Assembly: GCA_032622095.1 (NCBI GenBank)
Contig: CP136061.1
Span: 24,494,991-24,558,990, forward strand
Direction: 5' to 3'
DNA length: 64,000 bases
Source: Siphonodentalium dalli
Taxonomy: Eukaryota > Mollusca > Scaphopoda > Gadilida > Siphonodentaliidae
Shown: positions 54,739-64,000 of the stretch, in pieces
How positions within the stretch are numbered: the first letter of the stretch is position 1
Layout: each line of letters begins with the position of its first letter
Notes under the pieces: generated by a model
What the model was told of the DNA's origin: nothing
The model's database searches: none
The model's input: the letters and a program-made list of their open reading frames with translations, nothing else
Program-made: the position numbers and the translations under genes

Positions 54739-55299
54739 TACCTTTGGAGACTCAACCAAGTCATGCCCATCTGAAATACAGCCCAAATGTATGGGAATAA
54801 TATTGGTGAACATTAAAGCTTGCATTATACTGGATTACATGTGTCTGCTAGTACCAATAGCAATTGCCTAATCAGATTATAATAAGCATCATGGGTGGTG
54901 GTGGAATAAAGGTGACTCACTGTTTACTAGTTGAAGTGTCATTGCGTTATAATGAAGTACATATATGCATTTTCAATCCTAATTGATTCTGCAGATTATA
55001 GGCTATAAATTGGTATAATTAATTGTATAATTACTTATATACCTGTACATTATACATACTGGTAGTTTGCAGGGTCTATCGAGCCATGTCTATTTTATTT
55101 GTAGTTGGTTCACATTGACTGCTTTATCATATTTGGTTGAGTGGGCGTCAGTAATAATATTGTCATGATTCCCATGGGAATTTGCTGAGGCAGTGCATTT
55201 TATTTTTTGATGATTTAGATTTTTTCCTAACAGATGATCGATTGCTTATGAACCATTTATTTTTTTATTGAGAAGAACTATCTCTAGTCTGCAGATATC

Positions 55300-56700
55300 A
55301 ATCCGTGCACCTAAACATTCTTGGCAGACTGGATGATAATGTACAAACCACTTGTTGAGAACGAGATCCACTAACCAACTGGAAGCTACGGTATCATAAA
55401 GCTATGGTACCAGATGGCCCACCTCATAGTTTATAGAAGGGCGGAAACGCTGACATCACGATACATATGGAATACTTAACTATGCACCCGACTGCATTCC
55501 ATAACTCATCTTCATGGTTTACCTGAGATCAGACATCATAACACCTGAAGACACCTGGCTTGATTAAAGTAATAGTCAACATTCTAGCACCTTACCTGAG
55601 TTTGAAGATTATGATACCTGTAAACACCTTCCTGATTGTTGTATGCAGGTATGGAATTGTTTCTATTATAGTTTATAATGGAGTTTACATAAAATCCACA
55701 TGTTTCCACCTGGAGTTTATATACAGTACAGACATAGACTATATCCCCTACACATGTTATAGACTGGTACTCTAAATCCCCTACACATGTTTCATTAACT
55801 CTCACTTGCTACAGTATTCTGAATCTGAATCCCTGATATCTCATTGCCATCTTGTTCATATTAGATCACCTGGTTATCCCTTTCTTTTCTAAATACTCAT
55901 TGATGATTAGTTCCTTATAAATGTTCAGGTAATACAGTAATGCCCTAAGTAATCGACCCCTTAACCACAGCAGAATTATGGGTAACTTTTCAGGATTTAG
56001 TCGGAAATATGGCTTGTTGCCATTCATTGGAAAGCTCTCATCCTGATATACATAAGATCTCAATGCTGCTGGGATTGTCTATTCACTAGACGATGAGAAT
56101 GACAATGGTGTGATATTCCTTATGACCAATGTGCACCTAAATTCCTAAACGTTCTTGGCAGAGTGGATGATAATGTACAAACCACTTGTTGAGAATGATC
56201 CACTGGAAGCTATCATAAAGTATCATATGGTACCAGATGGCCCACCTCACAGTTTATAGAAGAGCTGAAATGCTGACATCACGATACATATGGAATACTT
56301 AACTATGCACCCGACTACTGGTACATTCCATAACTCACCTTCATAGTTTACCTGGGCTCAGACATCATAGCACCTGAAGACACCTGGATTGATTAAAGAA
56401 ATAGTCAAAATTCCCTCATGTATCCCTCTAGCACCTAGCTTACCTGAGAGTTTGTTCCGATACCTGTAAACACCTTTCCTGATTGTTATATGCAGAAATG
56501 GGAAGGTTTCTGTTGTAGTTTATCATGTACTAGTACATGGGGTTTACATAAAATCCATGTAGTCACCTGGAGTTATACAGAACAGACACACTCTACATAT
56601 TATTGTACATGTACTAGTAGATCCCCTGCTATGTTTCGGACATATTAGTACTCTAAATCTCATACACATGTTTCACCTGCTGTAGGTTTCCAAATGTGAG
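55300..56700 (+). repeat. Segmental tandem duplication (~0.85-kb offset)
   Basis: 55310-55870 and about 56145-56700 share long runs in the same order: cttggcaga-tggatgataat, gtaccagatggcccacctca, catcacgatacatatggaat, acttaactatgcacccgact and cacctgaagacacctgg. They differ by several percent plus small indels. A half P element lies at the junction (55935-56040). Confidence 0.88.
55935..56040. mobile_element. P-family MITE, exact left half
   Basis: Runs from cagtaatgccctaagtaatc to ggaaagctctca and stops at the palindrome centre. Unrelated sequence (tcctgatatacataag) follows. Confidence 0.88.
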
Positions 56701-56726
56701 TCGTCATAATAGTCTTTAAGTTTAAC

Positions 56727-57175
56727 CTTCCTATGCTAAAAGAATCATTGATGAGTAGTTATCCCATAGGAAATGTTCAGATAATAAGTTGATCCCTTTC
56801 TATACTAAAGCATCATTGATGAGTAGTTATCCCACAGGAAATGTTCAGATAATAAGATAAACCCTTTCTATACAAAATCATCATTGATGAGTAGTTATCC
56901 CATAGGAAATGTTCAGATAATAATAAGTTTAATCCTTTCTATACTAAATCATCATTGATGATTGTTATCCCATAGGAAATGTTCAGATAACAAGTTGATC
57001 CCTTTCTATACTAAAGCATCATTGGTGAGTAGTTATCCCACAGGAAATGTTCAGATAATAAGATAAACCCTTTCTATACTAAAGAATCATTGATTAGTAG
57101 TTATCCCACAGGAAATGTTCAGATAATAAGTTCAACAAATGACTTGTTGAACTTATTATCTAAACATTTCCCTCA
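56727..57175 (+). repeat. ~66-bp minisatellite, about six units
   Basis: Units contain cctttctatactaaa-catc, attgatgagtagttatccca and aggaaatgttcagataataa. The array closes with a short inverted copy (aacttattatctaaacattt). Confidence 0.9.
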
Positions 57176-58503
57176 GTAAATAGGGCTCATTCTGTATTTT
57201 TATTTGTCTGTCGTCTGCTTTTATCACCTTAAAATCACTCCAAATCAATAATGGACCATTCGGATATACACTTTTTAACTGACTGGAAGAATCCATTTAG
57301 TATAGAAAGGGTTAATTAAAATGGGAGGCAGAACCACTGAATAGCGAAGCGGCACAATCTTCAGAAGGGCATGCACTTTTCCAAATGTAACGGCATGCAT
57401 GTTATGTACCTGTACATGTGCAGGCTTCAATCGAGAGTAAGAGAGACTGGACTTTTTGCATGCCCCTGTTCCACTGCTCCTGAACCAAGCCAAAATTTCT
57501 TTTCTCAGATGACAGTCTATTCGGCTTTGCAATCTTGTGACATTGTGGGAGATAAATGTACATTGTACTAGTAGGTGCACACTGCCTAAAGCTGAGTTTC
57601 ACATGTTTCCATATTTACATAAATTACATGTATATGCAGTGACCACATTGTCATTGACATCGCTACATTACTAACGCTGAGAGCTACGGTTATTTATGGT
57701 CACTCCATTTCAGATGTTGATACTGGAAATGTCGCCATGGAAGCAGATGGATGGGGCCTAATTTTGGGGTCATTTGTTAAGTACCAGTTTTTGGCACTGG
57801 TAGATAATAGTTGAGATATCCAGACTGTAATTTTCAACTTCTTCAGTGCCCAGTGTTTGTTGCTAAATTATATGTTATCAGTAAAAATGGCATTTTACAT
57901 GTTTTCATGATCTCATGGTACAGAGTTTATCTACTTCTGGTGTACATCAACTGTCAAAACTTACATAACCAGTTCCCTTAATAGTAACCCAACTATCACA
58001 AAAACAACCTGTTCCCAAGATTACCCAATAAAAAGATGTTATTTCACTGATTTTGATTGATTCACAGTGTTTTTGTAGCCTCCAGGCTGACAATGCTCAG
58101 AAATAAAACCCAGGTGTAGGAATTCTCTGCTAGCATTCCACACAAGGATTCCCTGTATTTTATTCTCATGTGTTTATACCCATGGTTTGTTGGTAGACCA
58201 GGAATCTGGGATTGTTTTCATTGTTCCAGTAACAACACCTTGAAGTAATTTTTCTCCAGGGTTCTTTGACATTCTGACTATTTTTGTGGAGCTTCTGATG
58301 ATAGTTTTATTTTCTAGGTCACTCCCAGGGAGTTGTGATTATTCTAACCTTGTGGGCAGCACTTCCCAAATAAAATTCTTCGAACTTTGCCAATTTTTTT
58401 TTCGTATTGGTTGCATTGTTTCTGTGCTTTTGGATTTATACTGAGGAATATAAATGACTTATGACATGAGGAGATTCAATTCTTTGGTGAGTACCTGAGA
58501 GTT
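57176..58503. other. No gene recognised
   Basis: Mostly single-copy-looking sequence. Overlapping frames on both strands at 57275-57600 show no domain or splice context that decides between them. Confidence 0.4.
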
Positions 58504-58511
58504 AGTCATCA

Positions 58512-59379
58512 TAGGGTCCGGCGAATCGGCGATTTTGTTCGAATCGAATCTCGAATCGAATCAGACACGCGGATTTCACATCGAATCGAATCTCGAATCG
58601 AATCTTACTCCCCGTGGTAAATCGACAAGAACTAGATTTATGTCGGCGATCCCGCTGCAGCGCGAGTGTCTCCCCATGGCAGCTTGCCGTGTGGACCTGC
58701 GTCACAATAAAAAATGTTGAGAACGGCACATGAAAATATGACGAGATAAATCGTACTCTGTCGTACTTTTTTTTTCATCAGGGCCCAATTCTTTCTTCAT
58801 CGTAAAGGTGGCTAGTGACAACTGTTTCTTTTTAGGGGCTCGCCCGCATCGCCGCTACTACTAGATGTGTTGCCGGTTAATTTTCGTTTTGAGTCTTTCT
58901 TTTCTTTTGCCCTAATGGTGGATTGCAGGATGACTGCGGCTAAGGTGTGCCCATAAGTGGGAGGTAGTGCCCGTTTTCTGAACTGATAGTACAGTCGTGC
59001 ACGATTTGCACCTGAATTTGTCAACGCTGCATTCAAAATAACTTTTAATTTCCGCCATTATAACTTTGGATAAATAAAAAGTAGGGAAGGGCACAAGAGA
59101 TGGATCGATGATATGGATATTTCGCCGCCGCGACGACCCAAGAGCAATAATTTACTGAACGAAACAGGACCGCATCTCGTGCACCGACGGCGTTCGCAAC
59201 GACATCTGCGTGCGTTTGTTTTAGAGCTTTTGTAGGACACGCTGTTCAACAAGTTCGCACATAATGAGGCTAATATGGTGATTCGAACTACATTCGAATC
59301 ACACGATCGATTTCGAATCGAATCGAATCAGTAAGACGATTTCGAATCGAATCGAATCTCGAAGCTTCGCCGGACCCTA
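58512..59379 (-). mobile_element. hAT-type transposon carrying a BED-finger remnant
   Basis: Termini TAGGGTCCGGCGAA and inverse, with exact 8-bp duplication AGTCATCA at 58504-58511 and 59380-59387. Subterminal regions at both ends are full of gaatcgaatc direct repeats, typical transposase-binding arrays of hAT elements. At 868 bp it is too short for a hAT transposase (usually above 600 residues), but it keeps part of its N-terminal region on the minus strand. Confidence 0.92.
58812..59058 (-). pseudogene. BED zinc finger of hAT transposase, frameshifted
   Basis: From ATG at 59058: MAEIKSYFECSVDKFRCKSC, then a helix SHLWAHLSRSHP. CKSC and the H-x4-H pair fit the C2-H2 pattern of a BED finger, which in hAT transposases binds DNA. 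The frame stops at 58912, but the adjacent frame continues with a plausible lysine/serine-rich linker (RAKEKKDSKRKL...), so a small indel separates the two parts. No catalytic domain follows. Confidence 0.75.
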
Positions 59380-59504
59380 AGTCATCATGACATCATTTGT
59401 ACGTCAGTCAGTTGTTTTACCTGACAACCTGTTGATAGTTTTACGTTCAGTTATTTACTGTGAGGTGGAAGGAGTAGGGAGAGGTCTTACAGTACACAGT
59501 TTAT

Positions 59505-59715
59505 AAATTAATAATCGACTCCTTAACCACAGCAGAATTATGGGTAATTTTTCAGGATTTAGTCGGAAATATGGCTTGTTGCCATTCATCGGAAAGCTCT
59601 CAGTGAGAGCTTTCCGATGAATGGCAACAAGCCATACCGGTATTTCCAACTAAATCCTGAAAAATTACCCATACTTCTGCTATGGTTAAGGAGTCGATTA
59701 TTTAGGGCATTACTG
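59505..59715. mobile_element. P-family palindromic MITE, left end decayed
   Basis: Recognisable from aataatcgactccttaacc to ttatttagggcattactg. Centre ctctcagtgagag near 59602. A small ccggta insert lies in the right arm. Confidence 0.88.
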
Positions 59716-60071
59716 TATATAGAACAGTATATTAGTGTGTGTTTTTGGAAATGATTACCGCAGGAGAAAGACAGCTTAGTTAAGGAACACATTCTACAGA
59801 ATTTCGTTTCACTGCGCATTTACATAAAATCAACACAAAACGATAATATGGGGCAGATTGATGAAGAGATTTTTATACATAAAAACTCATGACTGACAAT
59901 ACTATAAGGATGGCACTAATTAAAATAATAAAATATACCGTAACAATATCAGCATAATATATAAGATAGTTATCTATAAACAGAGTGCAGCTTCTTGTAC
60001 AGCAAATAACAACCTTTGAATAGGTGAGTTTTAAAACAATGCCTGTCTCGGATTATCATTACCTGCACATG

Positions 60072-60436
60072 TTAACCCTTTACCCAACAAACCGGCCAAA
60101 ACCGGTCAAATAAAGCTTCAACAGCCTAAAATATCTCCGGTCTGTCTCAATAGAACCATACAAATATGGATATCATTCGAACCGGCTCCTTGACCACATT
60201 GTGATAGTTAGTTATGCCCTGTGCCAATGCATTCTCTTATATATGCGAGTCGACCATAGGTCGCCTCGCATATATAAGAGAATGCATTGGCCTAAAAAAA
60301 ATCTTTTTTTTACCATTTTTTCTTACATTCTTTAACAATTTTATAATTTTTAATGTGTTAAGCCAATGCATTCTCTTATATATGCGAGGCGACCTATGGT
60401 CGACTCGCATATATAAGAGAATGCATTGGCACAGGG
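60072..60436. mobile_element. DH double-hairpin MITE, type A, right end lost
   Basis: TTAACCCTTTACCCAACAAA and the full left subterminal region, hairpins at 60226-60293 and 60362-60430, then an abrupt break after gcacaggg into unrelated sequence (tagcctcctaaataat). Confidence 0.88.
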
Positions 60437-60707
60437 TAGCCTCCTAAATAATTATCCGTGAAGCAATATTGGCTTTAGTTGTTAATATATCAATTCCATG
60501 AAAAAGAAGTTAATGGGCAAATAAGTCATCTTGCACAAAAGGTAGAAGATAATAAACTTTTGTTATATAGTAACATTTTTAATTTTCTCATTTATACCAT
60601 ACCGTAGGTTATTATAGACCTACATGTACATGTACATGTAGTTACCAGTAGGAATTTCACTCGCTACCCTCTCAAATGCATTGGCCTTTATATATGTCCG
60701 TTTTTGT

Positions 60708-60939
60708 TTAATGCTTTGAGTGCCAGGTCGATTTTTGTATCAACCCATGTACCCTGTGCCAATGCATTCTCTTATATATGCGAGTCGACCATAGGTCGCC
60801 TCGCATATATAAGAGAATGCATTGGCCTAACAATTTTTTTTTTTTTTTACAATTTTAATAATTTATTCTTATATTCTTTAACAGACTTATTTTGTAGGTT
60901 TAGGGCCGATGAGATCGACCCTGGCACTCAAAGGGTTAA
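60708..60939. mobile_element. DH element, type B (one hairpin)
   Basis: TTAATGCTTTGAGTGCCAGG to CTGGCACTCAAAGGGTTAA. Hairpin 60758-60826, T-rich spacer, gccgatgagatcg motif. Nearly the same as the copy at 18533. Confidence 0.88.
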
Positions 60940-60974
60940 ACAGGATGTATTACATGTACCGGTACATGTATGTT

Positions 60975-61200
60975 ACTGGTCCATCCGTCGGTCCGTTTGT
61001 TATTTTGTTTCTGGATGATAACTTTAGTAAGTCTGAACTGAATGGAATGTAATTTGGTACATGTACATGTATATAGTATCGTTTACTAGACAAAATTACA
61101 GGTCAATTTCAGGATTTGCCTGCCAATGTTCACCAGAGTTATTGCCCTTTGTTGGAATTACCACAGGCTTATTTCACCATGCCCTAGCGATACTCATTAA
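60975..61200. repeat. Fragment of the (GTCC)n-headed dispersed repeat
   Basis: ccatccgtcggtccgtttgt, then tctggatgataactttagta and cagagttattgccctttgtt, match phrases at 39610-40075 and 47220-47400. Confidence 0.55.
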
Positions 61201-61384
61201 ATTCTTGGGTTATCCGAAGTTAAATGGGAACTGTTAAATGTTTATCAATTCAATGTTATACGGCTAGTTTGGTGTGAATAAGGTTCAAATATAACATCCA
61301 ATAAAAAATTAGATATAATTTTATCAATAAACGTGTTTTTAGCGACTTTTAAAAATCGATTATTATTTCTAAGGTGATTTTGCT

Positions 61385-61425
61385 CGAGTCACGTGACCGC
61401 AAAACCCGTGACGTCAAAGGCGGAA
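61385..61425 (+). promoter_or_regulatory. Promoter-like cluster: E-box and CRE-like site
   Basis: Contains GTCACGTGAC (a full palindrome around the CACGTG E-box) and GTGACGTCA (CRE-like) within 40 bp, about 30-70 bp upstream of an ATG and in a locally GC-richer stretch. Function is inferred from motifs and position only. Confidence 0.4.
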
Positions 61426-61455
61426 CTCCCACTGCAGACGAACTGTTTACGAAAA

Positions 61456-61650
61456 ATGGCTTCGGCACACAGTATTTCCGCGTCTGAAAGTGACTCTAAT
61501 CACGAAAATGACGACGAGTTACGTGTTGCGGAGGATACTTCATCTATGGCAGATACTGAAGATGCCTTTGATGGCTTGCGTTTGAATATTGGCCCATTTT
61601 ACACGAACCAGCCGACGAAGATAGCAAGGACAGCGAGACTTAAAATTTAA
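61456..61650 (+). pseudogene. Short acidic coding start, probably frameshifted
   Basis: From ATG (aaaaATGGCT) the frame reads MASAHSISASESDSNHENDD, continues acidic and Ser-rich, then LRLNIGPFY, and ends after a switch to basic residues at 61650. In the adjacent frame the same bases read EPADEDSKDSE, which restores the acidic character, so one missing base near 61600 is likely. The pattern 'GP-F-Y-x-EP-acidic' is reminiscent of N-termini of P2X7-C-terminal-domain-like proteins expanded in invertebrates, but this is a weak guess from memory. An expressed microprotein is the alternative. Confidence 0.35.
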
Positions 61651-62984
61651 ATTCACCAAGTCACAGTGTCAACATGATTGAATCGATCAAATTATCAATG
61701 TCATTCGTTGTTGACGACGATTGTCATGATAATTGATTGTTATTCTACAAATGAATAATCTACATCTACCGGGTAACTCTAAAAAAAAAATTCGAAGAAG
61801 ACAAGGAAAATAAAGCAACCAAATTTGAGGACTGCATCACTACAGTACCACTGTACCAGTACTCAGTAGGCAGTACCAGGGCAGTAGTCAGTACTACAGT
61901 AGGCTGGTCCAAAATTGACTATATATTTAGTATCCCGTAGATTTTCGACTACCAGTAGGCCTATTCACTGTCAGTGGGAGTGTTAGTACTGTTACTGTCC
62001 TCAGTGTGGCAGGGAGTGTCTGTCAAAATCTGGTGGAGAACTTAGGAGGTGTTCAACAAGTGCTAACAGTAACACTAACAGCACCATCAGAGAATCGTTC
62101 AATTACTGCGTACTAGCACTGTACATTACTCATTACGATGACTTCTTAAAAACAACCATTGAGTGGAACCGCCTTGAACAGTCAGTTGTTGATTCTGGAG
62201 AATGGAGATCGGTAACACTGAAAGTCTGCATGCGCGAAGGATTTATAATTTATATTAAATATGGATTCTAAGTTCTAGACGCTTCATACCAGTGTCGTTG
62301 GATTATCAATGGATAGGATTCTGAACATTGCCGGAGTAGAAATTGAGTACACCTGAAGTCGAACAGAACAGATGTCATATCAACTTTCACGTTGCATTAT
62401 ATATATTGTGACCATATAAATGATATACAACTATAGTGACTTCTTCATTATTTCTCTATCCGATACCATTGTCGTTTCATACCATATTTTTTGGTTACTT
62501 TTTTTTATTTCGTACTTTGCAGAAAATCATTTATTTGTTTCCCTATGGTGTGACATACATGTACATGTATAGTGATATGGTATCATTGGTATCAAAAGAC
62601 GAATTGATTTCCACCATGGTGCGAAACGACCAAACAATAAGGTACGAAACTACAAAAAATATGGTGCGAAACTACAAAAAATATGGTACGAAACGACTTA
62701 AGACGATCCAAAATGTCGTGTAACCATTTATATCTCCTCTGCAAGGGGAACAACCAGACACTGACCCTTTAGACTATCAGCATCTAACATCATCAGACTC
62801 CAGCAATGTGCCTACTCTTGTGTGCCAAATAATTGTACCTATATGTTTATTAATTTTATGAGAAAAATCCACCCTGCACGATGCTTAAGCCTTATTATCA
62901 TACATGTAGATCTGCACATTTAAACAAAATTATGGCTCTGTTCTAAATTTAAATAACAAATGCTATACAAATAGTTTAAGGGTA
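61651..62984. other. No gene recognised
   Basis: Contains short direct repeats at 61845-61910 (cagtactcagtaggcagtac) and a ~24-bp repeat at 62606-62697 (ggtgcgaaac-actacaaaaaat, three units). Confidence 0.45.
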
Positions 62985-63545
62985 AGGGACAAAAAGTGGG
63001 AGGGGCAAAACAATACCACACTGCATTAACATGGGTAACGACCCTGCTAGTTACATAATATTTAGAGGATATTACATTGTTGGTTTGATATTAGACCAAA
63101 TATCGGCCTGAGGTAACCTCATATCGCAATCAGCCTGACATCGAAGGCTGACATGAGGTAACCGATGGGTCTGAAATCAGGCCTATATATTCAAACCAAC
63201 CAAGTACATGTAATACCCTACACATACATGTATCTATTAATTTGTTATTTCTTATGAGAAAGATAATCATCATAATGGTGCAGATTAGAAATGTCTACAG
63301 TGATGGTATTGGGGTCAGAGTAAAAAAGTGGGAGCATTAACCTGGGCAACGACTGGTCACCCTGCTAGTTATATAATAATTAGAGGACATTTCTTGGTTG
63401 GTTTGATATTAGGTCTGATATCAGCCTAAGGTAACCTCATATCACTATCAGCCTGACATCGAAGGTCGAAGGCTGAAATGAGGTTACCGAGGGCTGAAAT
63501 CAGGCCTATAATATCAAACCAACCGAGTAATACCCTATCCATAAC
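62985..63545 (+). repeat. Two tandem copies of a hairpin element with its flank
   Basis: Hairpins at about 63071-63217 and 63388-63534 have ends gttggtttgatatta and inverse, and arms with aggtaacctcatatc. The left flanks also match (gtgggag, cattaac-tgggtaacgac, cctgctagttataataat), so the whole ~330-bp block was duplicated and not inserted twice. Confidence 0.75.
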
Positions 63546-64000
63546 ATTAATTAGTTTGCCTCTTAGTAACAGTGTACTACATGTATGGACAACTCTTTCA
63601 AATGAGTGACATCACAAAAAATCATTGTCTATGCATTATTTAACAGTGAAATAGAATTATGCCATGTTGTAAAGCCATATTACTCGGATCCGTGATGTCA
63701 TGAAATCATATTACTCTGTTTGGTGATGTCCTAAAACTATATTACTCAATTTAAGGCAAATTGAAGTGATATTGCGGGACACAATGTTTCCTTATTCATT
63801 TAGGGGGGAGGGTTGTCGGAAAAAATTTGCATGTAATTTTTTTCCAAATATGTATTTTCAGACTCACAACTTCAATTTTCTCTCATTTTATAGAATATGG
63901 ATTAACCTTAATATCCAAATCATATATAAATGAGTAGTACAATCCACATAAAACAATTTTGGATAACCACTGTCTTGGTTTACATGTGATATTGACCCCA
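63546..64000. other. No gene recognised
   Basis: AT-rich, with a loose ~35-bp repeat around catattactc-gtgatgtcatga at 63675-63750. Confidence 0.4.

Overview
This is a repeat-dense, AT-rich stretch of a eukaryotic nuclear genome with no operons or bacterial gene layout. The transposon load and the many self-complementary words (tacatgta, accggta), together with a (GTCC)n-headed dispersed repeat, suggest a lophotrochozoan, most likely a mollusc. That assignment is inferred from repeat style and not from any conserved host gene.

The centrepiece (21142-36962) is a nested insertion. A small hAT-type transposon, with 8-bp target duplication AATAAAAG and short inverted ends, is split by a 15.4-kb direct tandem array of a Penelope-like retroelement (PLE) on the minus strand. 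The array holds a 5'-truncated copy (33025-36889) followed, in the sense of transcription, by two full 5.78-kb units (27241-33024 and 21456-27240). A full unit encodes ORF1, a 245-aa charged protein with a basic tail, and a 646-aa reverse transcriptase that ends where a GIY-YIG endonuclease would normally begin. Near its 3' end each unit has what I read as a type-I hammerhead ribozyme. The copies appear almost identical. The only difference found is one T, which frameshifts ORF1 of the leftmost unit.

Most of the rest is small non-autonomous DNA transposons with strong secondary structure. (1) The DH family is a 'palindrome of palindromes': two hairpins that are reverse complements of each other. 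The same module sits inside at least four sets of unrelated outer termini, three of them flanked by TTAA. (2) The P family is a ~215-bp near-perfect palindrome (about 12 copies). (3) The G family is another double-hairpin element (5 copies), one copy with an 8-bp target duplication. There are also a 3-kb foldback element with CCGCGG-rich inverted ends (43268-46252), a hAT element with a broken BED zinc finger (58512-59379), several minisatellites and a segmental duplication (55300-56700).

Host coding sequence is sparse. Two candidate first coding exons on the plus strand (15990-16247 and 53687-53776) both end in phase 0 at a GT donor, which would fit alternative first exons of one gene whose later exons lie beyond the window. 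A third short plus-strand coding start (61456-61650) follows a promoter-like stretch and seems frameshifted. No rRNA, tRNA or CRISPR was recognised.
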